A stretch of DNA of 64,000 bases from positions 1 through 64,000 of the forward strand of contig NZ_LAYQ01000020.1 in assembly GCF_000988205.1 (NCBI RefSeq). The letters run 5' to 3'. This DNA comes from Corynebacterium minutissimum. Lineage in GTDB: Bacteria; Actinomycetota; Actinomycetes; Mycobacteriales; Mycobacteriaceae. Shown here in pieces: positions 30,167 through 39,144 of the stretch (within the stretch, counting starts at the first letter, position 1; each line of letters opens with the position of its first letter). Made by a program: the position numbers and the translations under genes. The notes beneath the pieces are model-generated. The model saw only the letters and a program-made list of their open reading frames with translations, was not told where the DNA came from and did not search any database.

Positions 30167-32548
30167 CTACTGGCCCCCTTGGTAGTACTGGTCCTGGCTG
30201 TAATCTAGACCGTAATTCTGCTGGTCATAGCTCTGCTGTTCATACTGTTGCTGACCGTAGTTCTGGTCATAGTGGGGAGTCTGATTCTGCATTGGTGGGT
30301 ACAGCACCAGCCTGTAGGACACATCGCCTTCCACCACCACGGCTTTATCCAGTGCGCTCAGCGTGGGGGCGGGGTCGCTGTAGCTTTCGGAGAAACTGCT
30401 GAAGGCATCCTGCCCGCCGAAGCTATCGAAAGAACTATCAACGTGGCTGTCAAAGCCCTCAACCGCAAAGAGGCGGATAAAACCCCCGCGCTGGACGTGC
30501 TCACCAATTGACACCGTGAAATCCGGATGCTGCCCACGCATCGGACCTAAACCATGAGCAACGTGCGTGGTGCTCTGCAGGTTGGTTTCCACGATGCCAA
30601 GCGCCTCGCCGTCTTCGGGGAAAAGCGGCAGACGGTCAGCACGGTAGACCACCTGGCAGGAGAACTGGCGCTTATCACCGTTGCCCAAGCTCCAGAGGAA
30701 CACCCGGACCTGGCCTTGGGAGTAATCGACCTCGAAGTCATACGTCACCGGGCGCAGACCCTCGTACTGAATCACACGTTCTTCTCCCTCGGTGCGCTTA
30801 CCGGCGAAGACCGCATAGGGCCGCAGCCGCACGGTATCGCCGTGCTGATCCAGGTGCAGGCGGATGCCTCCCTGGAGGTCGTAGTCTTCCTCACGAATCT
30901 GATCGTGCTCGCGGTTGGTGGAGTACTCCACGGCGGTCGCGCCCTTCGGCCAGTCGAAAGTGACGAGCTGGCTATCCACGCGCTCAATCAGCTGGAACTG
31001 GTCATCCTCGATGGACTGCACGCGCTGCAACACCTTGGATTCACCGACCCAGGCATCAGCGTCGTTGAAGTTCACTGGGGTGATATAGACCTCGTACCAA
31101 TCCGGCGGCCACGGCACCGTCGTGGTTTGGAAGGAGCCCGGCTCAGACACACCGCGGGTCTCGCTGATAGCACTCGACAGCGCACTTTCGACGTACGTCT
31201 TCGGCACCGCCGACGTACGCAGATCCGCCTGCGGGGCGGTCGGTGTGAGATAGATCTTTACCTCACCGGTCTTGGGCGAATACCAGTCCACCTCAATGGA
31301 ATCTTGGCCATAGTCACTGCGCCGCTCGCAGCGTGAAAGCTCCAGTTTTTCAAGCTCGCTAGCCAGCTTCACCGAACGCTGAACGGCAACCTCGTCCTGG
31401 CTCTGCTCGGTAGCGCCGTGGAACTCCGCTTGGCCCAGCAGGGAAATGACCACGGTCTGCCCGGCTTCCTGCACCGGAATGGTGGCCTTGCGCCCGCTGC
31501 TGTCCACGTCTTGTTCGAAGCGCGGTGACAGCTTTTCCTTCTCACTATCCCGGCACGCATAAACCATGGCGCTCGAGTGCCCCGGCAGCAGGTCCCAGGA
31601 CACTTGGATAGCACCCTTGATAGTGGAAACCTGGACGTTGACTGGCGGGAAGACCACGCCGGTGTCTCCCATAAAGACCGGCTGGCTGTTGATGAGTTCA
31701 CGAAGGTCCCGGCCCTTGTAGGCCCACACCGCGTAGTGGCGCAGACCTGCCTCGCCCGGGGTGTGGTCACGGTAGGCGGTCCCCTTGGTGTAGACGAGGG
31801 TGTCGCCCGCGTCGGGTGAGGCAACCATCTCAGAATCATCGGCTACCACTCGGTAGAAGACCACCTCATCCGGCGTGTGCTTCAGCTCGGGCCACCACAA
31901 GCGCACCGGATGGCGCTGGTCGGTGTCCTCTGGAACCGGTTCTGGTTCCACGCCATAACCAGGCTCTTCTTGAGAATCCTGTTCCGGCTGTGCCTCAAGC
32001 GGTACCTCAACCTCGAAGTTGATGCCCGGTGGAACCCAGTCTGGTTCTTGGCGGTACTGATACTCCGCCCGGATACCGAAGCCCGGGATAGTGATGTAGT
32101 CCTCTTCGTTGACCTGAGTCTTTTGCTCCTCCTCAGCCTGCAGTGCTTCCCACTCAGCGAAGAAGTCGCGAGGACCTGCCGACACAGACTGTGCCTTCTG
32201 TGTCTGCTGTGGCTGGGGGAATGCCGGGGCTGCCTCCACTCGTGCCGCTTCTTCTCGTGCCACGCGCTCTTGGGCCGCGCGCTCTCGCGCGGCACGTTCA
32301 CGCGCGGCACGTTCACGCGCGGCACGTTCTTCCTGCGTCACCGCAGCGTTGCGCGCCTCCGCGCTCAGCTCCGGATGCGTTACCTCTTCGCCGTTGAACG
32401 TGGCGGCGATCTGTTCAGCGAACTGCCTAAACGGTGCTGATACGGCGTCGCGCACATCATCGGCGCTCACGCGCTTGAGCTCGTGCAGCGTCCTCAGCTC
32501 ACTCAGCGGCACGTCCGCAATCGAAGGTTTCGGGTTGTGTGTCATCAA
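30167..32548 (-). CDS. 793-residue protein with charged helix, beta-sandwich repeats and Gln/Tyr-rich tail
   Basis: Not a family I can name. Residues 1-65 are helical; residues about 69-106 form an Ala-Arg-Glu repeat helix (ERAARERAARERAAQERVA). From about residue 210 several FN3-like beta-sandwich units follow (VRLWWPELKHTPDEVVFYRV, FPPVNVQVSTIKGAIQVSWD, LIERVDSQLVTFDWPKGATA). The last 40 residues are Gln/Tyr/Asn/Gly only (YDQNYGQQQYEQQSYDQQNY), like prion-type tails of RNA-granule proteins. No signal peptide or TM. ATG at 32548, 20 bases after the 945-residue gene. It probably acts as a scaffold. Confidence 0.75.
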   Translation of the reverse strand: MMTHNPKPSIADVPLSELRTLHELKRVSADDVRDAVSAPFRQFAEQIAATFNGEEVTHPELSAEARNAAVTQEERAARERAARERAARERAAQERVAREEAARVEAAPAFPQPQQTQKAQSVSAGPRDFFAEWEALQAEEEQKTQVNEEDYITIPGFGIRAEYQYRQEPDWVPPGINFEVEVPLEAQPEQDSQEEPGYGVEPEPVPEDTDQRHPVRLWWPELKHTPDEVVFYRVVADDSEMVASPDAGDTLVYTKGTAYRDHTPGEAGLRHYAVWAYKGRDLRELINSQPVFMGDTGVVFPPVNVQVSTIKGAIQVSWDLLPGHSSAMVYACRDSEKEKLSPRFEQDVDSSGRKATIPVQEAGQTVVISLLGQAEFHGATEQSQDEVAVQRSVKLASELEKLELSRCERRSDYGQDSIEVDWYSPKTGEVKIYLTPTAPQADLRTSAVPKTYVESALSSAISETRGVSEPGSFQTTTVPWPPDWYEVYITPVNFNDADAWVGESKVLQRVQSIEDDQFQLIERVDSQLVTFDWPKGATAVEYSTNREHDQIREEDYDLQGGIRLHLDQHGDTVRLRPYAVFAGKRTEGEERVIQYEGLRPVTYDFEVDYSQGQVRVFLWSLGNGDKRQFSCQVVYRADRLPLFPEDGEALGIVETNLQSTTHVAHGLGPMRGQHPDFTVSIGEHVQRGGFIRLFAVEGFDSHVDSSFDSFGGQDAFSSFSESYSDPAPTLSALDKAVVVEGDVSYRLVLYPPMQNQTPHYDQNYGQQQYEQQSYDQQNYGLDYSQDQYYQGGQ

Positions 32549-32568
32549 CGTTCCTTAAAGAGGTTCCG

Positions 32569-35406
32569 TCAGAAGGTTTCGTCGAGGTCTGAGAGGTCCG
32601 GGGCTGCCGGCTGACCAAAGAATGGCCGCGCGGCTGACCCCTCGTTGTTCTCCTGCACCGGCGACTTAAAGTCCATGTGATTCGTGTCATCCAGCTCATC
32701 CAAGGACAGATCCGAGGGCTGAGCAAAGGACTGTGCGCTGGACGACGCATCCGGAATCAAGTACTTGAAATCCGTAATCTTTCCGTACTGCACCACGGTC
32801 ACAGAGCGTGAAAGCTGGCTGGTCAGCGCGGTCTGGCTGTCGACCTCCACGATGCGCGTGCGGGAGCCATCAATTTCGGTATAACCTTCAGCGCCGCCAG
32901 CGCTGGTGAGTGCGTTGGGGCTAAAGGCCTGGAGGGCTCCCTTTTCCTGGTTCATTCCGGCGAGGAACTCGGAGGTGCTCTGCACGCGGCTGCCGCCCTC
33001 CTCGCGGAAGGTCACGCGGCTTAGGTAGCGCTGCAGGCTGCGGGTCATCCGCGGGTCCGTGATGACCTTCTGCCATTCCTGTTGCTTCAGGTCACGGTCC
33101 TGCATGTACGCGTGATCGAGGTTGCGCGACAGGTTATCCAAGGCAGTGCTGGACCCCAGTCCAGCCATGCCCCACATCTCATTGAGCGCCACGGCCGAGT
33201 GGCCAGTGCGGTTGCGCTCGAAGGTGTTATTCATGTCGTCGAGCAGCGACTTAAGCGAACGGTGCGCCCATTCCGTCTGGAAGATGTAAGAGCGGATTTC
33301 ATCCGTCATGCGCACAGCATCGTCGCGGTTGAGCACGGCCTGGGCAATACGAGCGTTCTCCGGAAGACCCGACTGCGGTGTCCGCAACCGATCGCTCGAC
33401 GTCTCCTTGCGGCCGAAAGGTGCGTAGATCGCACGGCCCAGCAGCGCCGACCAGCTCAGGAACTGGTTATAGGCATTAGAGATGCGCGAGATCTCCGCGG
33501 AGGAGGTTGCCAGATTCTGGGCGGCAATTTCCTGATTGCGGTTGAGCAGCTTTCGTCTCTGCACGTAGTCAAAGATTTCACGCTGCGCCTTAGTAAAGAC
33601 CGCCCAGGAGCAGACGAGGAAAAGCACGACCGCCAGGATGATGCCCACGACGTACCACGGCCAGTCGAACCACTGTAGGTACTCACCCAGCGGCAAGTCT
33701 GGGTTGTAGCGCCCGGCCACCATGTAGGTCATGAGGGCAAGCGCCACGAAGAGCACGATCCACATCGTACGCAGCTTCCGGGTCAGTGCTTTGTTTTCCG
33801 CGTTGAAATCACGCGCCTGGAAGTTATTGGCCAGCTCTTGCAGCTCGCGTGCTTTGGCGTGCGCGTCGCGGTACTTCTGCTGGGCATGCCCCAGCTTCTC
33901 CCATAGGCCCTGGCCCACCTTCCAGGCGAAGGTGGTGCTGTTCTTTGCTCGCCACGACGCAAACTCGTGCTTCTTGCGGCTCACCGCCTCGTTGCGGGTT
34001 TGCTGGCTGGTGTACTCGATGTCAGCGGCAAAACGCTCGGCACCTACCGGATCGAAAGGCGCGACGGTTGCTTGGGACTCGTGTGTGTAGCCCAGCGTGC
34101 TGGTCATCAGCGGGTGGAAGCCTTGGAAGGAAGCGCTGACATCCTGCACAGACTGGCCACCGTATTGCACGATGTACATGTTGCCCTGGTTATTGCGCAG
34201 CCCCTTGGTGTCGATGCTCTCGCGCCACGAGCCATCGACCAAGCCGAGTGCATAGTCGTGGTATGCCTCCCACGTGCGCGACAACTGCGGTTCTTGTCCC
34301 AGAGAAAAGTGCTGCTCCCGGGCGACCCGCATGGTGTGCTCGCTGGCTTGGCGCAGCTCTTCGACGCTCGTCGCGCCGCTGCCCTTGCCGGAGTGCCCCG
34401 CCAAGACGACCTCCACGCTGGAGTCCTCACCGTAGAGCATCTTCTGCAAGAAGGTAGCCGCGTTCTTGTTCATCGCACCGCGCTGGCCCTCAACCCAATC
34501 CTGGGGCTTGCCGACCACCGTGGACCAGTACAAACGCAGATTATCCTTCAGTGCTGCCCAGCCGCTGACCTTGTGGGACTGCAGCTCCTCATAGGCGGTC
34601 GGGGCGCTCACCAACGGAGCAATCTCCTGGTTGATGAACATCTGTGCGCACTGCTCCGTGAGCTGCTCCGGGTTGGCATAATGCACGGTGCGCGAAATGT
34701 TGTTGACCTGCGGCTGTGGCAGGCGCTGGGCGGGATCGAAGACAGCCTTTTTAACCTTGTCCTCGATGTCATTGGCATCGATGGTGCGGTGGAAAGCGCG
34801 CACGAGACGGAAACGCTGCCGGTCACCTGTTTCGATGACGCGGTGCGTCTCCGGATCCAACACCGCCGGTTCCGGCATGCCGCGCCACAGACCGAAAATG
34901 CTGGCCACGGCCGGGGCTGCGAACTGTGCCAACTCGAAGCCGTCCGCGGTGCGCTTAATGGGACGGATGCGCGACGACGCCGGGGTTCCGCCCTCCTCCG
35001 GGGAGAGCACGAGGTTGCTCCAGCCCTGTAACGGGGCGATGTCCACGCTTTCGCGCGGGAGGGCGGAAAGCAACAGGCGCACGCGCAGATTGGAGGCCTG
35101 GATGAGCCGCTGATCGACGGCGCTGACCCACTCCGTGAGCTTGTCGACGTCCTGCGGTTGTTCCGCGTCCATCGGGTCAATGGTGGCGAGGAGGACGTCC
35201 CCGCTGAAGCTGCGGAGGGCCTCGTCGAGCGTCGACAAGCGCGCCGTTCCCTCTTCTGTAAAGGAGCGCACGACGGCCCCGCTGGTGGGGTGGGCATAGT
35301 CGATCCAGAGGAAGTTCTGCAGGAGACCAACCGCACGCAGATCGCTCAGGCGGGAGCGGATGTCATCCGCAGTGGCGCCGTGTCCGAAGATAATTACGTT
35401 CGTCAT
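32569..35406 (-). CDS. 945-residue two-TM protein with shared DLDETF tail
   Basis: It starts NVIIFGHGATADDIRSRLSD, a Rossmann-like opening. Two membrane spans lie at about residues 548-566 and 583-603 (WIVLFVALALMTYMVAG and WYVVGIILAVVLFLVCSWAV) around a short loop. The preceding 100 residues and following 60 are helical and may form coiled coils. The C-terminus is disordered and ends FGQPAAPDLSDLDETF, nearly the same as the end of the tubulin-like protein encoded just upstream. ATG at 35406 shares one base with the upstream stop (TAATG). Likely membrane anchor of the complex. Confidence 0.78.
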   Translation of the reverse strand: MTNVIIFGHGATADDIRSRLSDLRAVGLLQNFLWIDYAHPTSGAVVRSFTEEGTARLSTLDEALRSFSGDVLLATIDPMDAEQPQDVDKLTEWVSAVDQRLIQASNLRVRLLLSALPRESVDIAPLQGWSNLVLSPEEGGTPASSRIRPIKRTADGFELAQFAAPAVASIFGLWRGMPEPAVLDPETHRVIETGDRQRFRLVRAFHRTIDANDIEDKVKKAVFDPAQRLPQPQVNNISRTVHYANPEQLTEQCAQMFINQEIAPLVSAPTAYEELQSHKVSGWAALKDNLRLYWSTVVGKPQDWVEGQRGAMNKNAATFLQKMLYGEDSSVEVVLAGHSGKGSGATSVEELRQASEHTMRVAREQHFSLGQEPQLSRTWEAYHDYALGLVDGSWRESIDTKGLRNNQGNMYIVQYGGQSVQDVSASFQGFHPLMTSTLGYTHESQATVAPFDPVGAERFAADIEYTSQQTRNEAVSRKKHEFASWRAKNSTTFAWKVGQGLWEKLGHAQQKYRDAHAKARELQELANNFQARDFNAENKALTRKLRTMWIVLFVALALMTYMVAGRYNPDLPLGEYLQWFDWPWYVVGIILAVVLFLVCSWAVFTKAQREIFDYVQRRKLLNRNQEIAAQNLATSSAEISRISNAYNQFLSWSALLGRAIYAPFGRKETSSDRLRTPQSGLPENARIAQAVLNRDDAVRMTDEIRSYIFQTEWAHRSLKSLLDDMNNTFERNRTGHSAVALNEMWGMAGLGSSTALDNLSRNLDHAYMQDRDLKQQEWQKVITDPRMTRSLQRYLSRVTFREEGGSRVQSTSEFLAGMNQEKGALQAFSPNALTSAGGAEGYTEIDGSRTRIVEVDSQTALTSQLSRSVTVVQYGKITDFKYLIPDASSSAQSFAQPSDLSLDELDDTNHMDFKSPVQENNEGSAARPFFGQPAAPDLSDLDETF

Positions 35407-38400
35407 TAGAAGGTGTCATCCAGGTCGTTGAGGTTGAATTCCGGTGCGGTGGGCTGTCCAAAGCCTGATTCGGAGCTACGCACCTGCGGCTCCGGCTGGG
35501 CCACGGGATTCTCCGCCACCGTCTTAGCCTGATCCAGGTAGTTGCGGATGACCGGAACCATCGCGATGACGTCCAGCGCCAAGTCACGGTAGTACGGCGT
35601 TATCGAGGCAACTTCGCGGGAACGGATCTCAGCGAAAGGCTTTTCCTTCCGGCCCTGGCCCGGCAGAGCATTGGAGTGCCCCGGCACAAAGTGGTCTGCG
35701 CCGCGGGCAAACTTGTCCAGCTCGTTGACGAAAGTTTCGTAGCGATCCTGAATGGAGGTTCCTACAACTCCGCGGTTCGGGACGTCACCGTTAGCCAGGA
35801 ACTGTGCCAGGCGATGCACCACTGGGTGCGTCGAGGCGCCAGAGTGGGCGAAGTCGAGGCCGTCGTCGAAAAGCCCACGCAACAGTTGGTACGGGTACAG
35901 CGAGGAGGCGAAACCATAACGCCCGGTTTCCTGAACCTTGGCGTAGGCGATGAAGATGGATTCCAGCACCGAGGACATCCAGTCCGACTTCTTGATCATG
36001 CGGCGTGGTGAGATGAGCAGCGGGTTCGGGAAGTCCACCCAATCGTTGACGCCGCCATCCGTGTCATCGAAAATGTGGGCCGCAGCGTTGGCGGCATCCG
36101 GGTTCGAAATGTAGACGCGGCCGGTGATACGCCCGATGATCCAGCCAGCCACCATGGCCTGGCGTTCCGTGTTCGTCAAAGGCAGTGCTGCCGGCAACGG
36201 GCGGGTGCGGCGCTCAGACCACCAGGAGCCGTCGAAATTGTCCTGCTTCTCAATGTCCTTGGCAATGTAGTTGAACATGGAGGAGAAGACGATCGGCGAG
36301 TAGTTCGGGTAGGAACCAAAGATCTCAATGTGTTGGACGTGGTCCGACATGTTGAGCGAATTGCGCAAAGCCACGGAAGAAGGACCATCAATCTCAGGGC
36401 GGCTCAGCACTGACTCCAGCTGAGCGGCAATGCCGGTCTCCGCAGAGCCCAGCTCCGCAAACGGGATATCGGAGAAAGAGTAGGTGTACTGCACCGACTT
36501 GCCGTGGATGCGCTGGACCATCTCATCGTTGACCGCAGCCAGCGGGCGGGCATAGCTCAGGGCCAGTTGGAAAGCCTCGATGAAGCGACGCTGACGCTCC
36601 GCGTGCTCAACCTCGTTGATGTCTGGGGTGAGCGTGAGGTAGCGGCGCAGGTCCACAGAGTTGAACTTCTGGAACTCGTAGTCACGGCGGTTAATCCACT
36701 GACGCGAGCGCTCCAGCAGGTCAGTCGGGCGAATCTTCGCCCGGTAGTGCGCACGCTGTGATTCGCGGGTTTCGCCATTCTGCGGATGGCGCGAGAGGTA
36801 CTTGGATACCCAGCCGGCCCGGTTGGAGTAGGCATCGTTGGTGCGCTTCTGCGGCGCCAACGTGTCATTCGGCGCCTGGGCCGCATCGAGCGATTCCCAT
36901 TCGCCGCGGATGACGGCACGCACGGCAAAGGGGTAGGCCTGCTCGTAGTTGGTGACATCCGCGGTGGACTGTTGGCCCTGGATGGTGCGCAGCATCTGGT
37001 CCCGATAGTCCGAGATGAAGGAGTTGACGTCGGTCAGCATGATTTCGTTCTCCGCGCCCTTGAAGCGGGATTCCACGACCTCATCGAACTCCGTCGGCCA
37101 CGAGTTGACCTCATCGGTGCGGACATCAGCCAGCTTGTTGGTTTCCGGGCGCTTCGACACGGCCTTCTCCAACACCGCATGGGCATCTCCCAGCTCGCGC
37201 TTGAGATGGAAGAGGTTCTCATCGGCGTAATCCTGAAGGACGTCCTTGAGCAGGTGTGCGATGGCCATGAGGGCGTAGCTGTAGAACTGGTTGAAGTACA
37301 GGCCCATGAGCGCATTGACGGTGGGGGTCGGATCCGTCATCTGCCCCTTACCGGTCAATGGGCTGAGGATGGGATCCGCGCCTTCCGGCTTCGTCAGCAC
37401 GCGGGTGTTTTGGTAGTAGCCGGAGTACTCAGCCAGGCACGGCAGGAGGCGGTCGGAGTTGGTGAGAACGTCCGTGATCTTGGAGAGCATCTCGCGCACA
37501 TAAGGAACGCCCACCGCGGCCAGCTCCGCCTCCACGGCAGCGAGGACGCTATCGCTGAAGAAGTTGGCGTAGCGGTAGACGATGTCATAGGCGGCATTGT
37601 TAAGAACAGATGCGATGGCCTGCTCGTTGCGCGGATCCGCCATGTTGCCCTCGAACTCTTCACGCCATTCGTTAACGTTGCGGCCCTGGCCTACGGGGAT
37701 GAAGCTCTGCAGGTATTTCGTGGCGCTATCAGCGGCTTGCTGGGCTTGACCGCCAAACACGCTGTTGAGCCAGTTCCACACGCTGCCGCTGTCGATCTGC
37801 CCGCCATGCGCCCAAGAAGGATCGAGCGTGATGGAGCCGAAGGCATTGGGCAGGCGCTCCTCCAGCTTCTTGGCAATCTGCATCTCGCCGGCCTCGGGGT
37901 TTTGCGGGTCGAGGTGCCCGTTGAAGAGGCGCTCGAAGGCACTACGCGCAAGGCGCTGGGAGGAATACTCGGCGAAGCGATCGCGGCCCATCGACACCTG
38001 GGCATAGCCGAGCGAACCCCAGGGCAGGCGGCCCCACGGGGTTCCACCCGTCGGGCTATCCCAGCCGAAGAAGCGGCGGCCGCCGTCACCGGCCGGAGTG
38101 TTAGTCATTGCATAAGACACCAAGTTATCGCTGGCCTTGGTGGAGGCCATCAGTCCTGCCAAGGCTCGTCCCAGGCCACGGTAGATGGACATGGCGGAGC
38201 CGTCACCGAAGCGGGCGCTGGTGGTACCCATCTTGGAGCCGATCGGGAAGATGCGGCTGAAGATCTGGCCCTCCGGCGGGGTACCCATGTCGAAGGCCTC
38301 AAAGACGGCGCGGTCGTGGTCGCTGGAGTTGCCCATTTGTGCGGCGACGACTTCACCGAACATCGCGAGCGAGTTCGGCCACGCGCCGGCCATGTCATCC

Positions 38401-39074
38401 GCCTTGTTATCGGAGAAGATCTCCGGGGTGTACATGAAGACGAGCGTGCCCTGCGGGTTCACGTTCGGAATGGTGGTGAGCACGCGGCACACGTCGAGGA
38501 ACATCGAAGCACCTGCACCGCCTGCCATGGAGGAGACCACGAGGACCACCGGCTGGGAATCGCCGGTATCAGAGTCCAGCTTGGTCTGCTTGTAATTAAG
38601 GCGGTTGAGCTCCTGGATCGCCTCCTGCGTGAACATCTCATCCACCGCATCCTTGAGGGCCTGGCGAATCTCCTTCAGGTGCGGAAGGGTCAGCATGCGA
38701 CCGATCGCACGGTACTGGCCGGCACCGTCAGCCAGCTTCACGTCATTGGTGGAGGGGTTGCGGGTGGCCCACGTTGCGATCTCCCCGAGCTTGCCGGAGC
38801 GGCCCAGGATGCTGGATACGCCTTCATCGAAGGTGTTGTAGTTCTGGCGCGAACCAATGCCAACGTAGTGGCCACCGTTCTGCGTAACGTTCGGCAGCTT
38901 TTGCGGGCCGGCTTCCTCTTCGAGCGGCACGTCGATGTTGACGAACTGCCAAGCCTTGGGCAGCTCGGTTAAGTCCGGGTCGATGCTTCGCAGCTCGGCC
39001 TTGAGCTGGTCCATCATGAACGCCAGTGTCTTGGCGCCGGAGCCACCGCAACCGACGACGAGGAACTTCTTCAT
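35406..39074 (-). CDS. tubulin/FtsZ-like GTPase-fold protein, 1222 residues
   Basis: The N-terminus FLVVGCGGSGAKTLAFMMDQL is the glycine-rich nucleotide loop of tubulin-like proteins (GGCGGxG in FtsZ). Residues about 178-195, VVLVVSSMAGGAGASMFLDV, correspond to the GGGTGSG-type phosphate-binding signature with AGGAGAS. It then has HSFSD-free helical regions and no TM span, and ends FGQPTAPEFNLNDLDDTF, the tail shared with the 945-residue protein. It matches the bacterial tubulin-like family found in actinobacteria (Pfam Tubulin_2 type), much longer than FtsZ (about 440). Polymer formation is plausible but not shown by sequence. Confidence 0.8.
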   Translation of the reverse strand: MKKFLVVGCGGSGAKTLAFMMDQLKAELRSIDPDLTELPKAWQFVNIDVPLEEEAGPQKLPNVTQNGGHYVGIGSRQNYNTFDEGVSSILGRSGKLGEIATWATRNPSTNDVKLADGAGQYRAIGRMLTLPHLKEIRQALKDAVDEMFTQEAIQELNRLNYKQTKLDSDTGDSQPVVLVVSSMAGGAGASMFLDVCRVLTTIPNVNPQGTLVFMYTPEIFSDNKADDMAGAWPNSLAMFGEVVAAQMGNSSDHDRAVFEAFDMGTPPEGQIFSRIFPIGSKMGTTSARFGDGSAMSIYRGLGRALAGLMASTKASDNLVSYAMTNTPAGDGGRRFFGWDSPTGGTPWGRLPWGSLGYAQVSMGRDRFAEYSSQRLARSAFERLFNGHLDPQNPEAGEMQIAKKLEERLPNAFGSITLDPSWAHGGQIDSGSVWNWLNSVFGGQAQQAADSATKYLQSFIPVGQGRNVNEWREEFEGNMADPRNEQAIASVLNNAAYDIVYRYANFFSDSVLAAVEAELAAVGVPYVREMLSKITDVLTNSDRLLPCLAEYSGYYQNTRVLTKPEGADPILSPLTGKGQMTDPTPTVNALMGLYFNQFYSYALMAIAHLLKDVLQDYADENLFHLKRELGDAHAVLEKAVSKRPETNKLADVRTDEVNSWPTEFDEVVESRFKGAENEIMLTDVNSFISDYRDQMLRTIQGQQSTADVTNYEQAYPFAVRAVIRGEWESLDAAQAPNDTLAPQKRTNDAYSNRAGWVSKYLSRHPQNGETRESQRAHYRAKIRPTDLLERSRQWINRRDYEFQKFNSVDLRRYLTLTPDINEVEHAERQRRFIEAFQLALSYARPLAAVNDEMVQRIHGKSVQYTYSFSDIPFAELGSAETGIAAQLESVLSRPEIDGPSSVALRNSLNMSDHVQHIEIFGSYPNYSPIVFSSMFNYIAKDIEKQDNFDGSWWSERRTRPLPAALPLTNTERQAMVAGWIIGRITGRVYISNPDAANAAAHIFDDTDGGVNDWVDFPNPLLISPRRMIKKSDWMSSVLESIFIAYAKVQETGRYGFASSLYPYQLLRGLFDDGLDFAHSGASTHPVVHRLAQFLANGDVPNRGVVGTSIQDRYETFVNELDKFARGADHFVPGHSNALPGQGRKEKPFAEIRSREVASITPYYRDLALDVIAMVPVIRNYLDQAKTVAENPVAQPEPQVRSSESGFGQPTAPEFNLNDLDDTF

Positions 39075-39144
39075 CTCTAATTACCTTTCGAAGGGGAGGT
39101 TCGCTTCTGTTCTAATTAGGTTTGGTGTGTGATGCTCAACCGGC

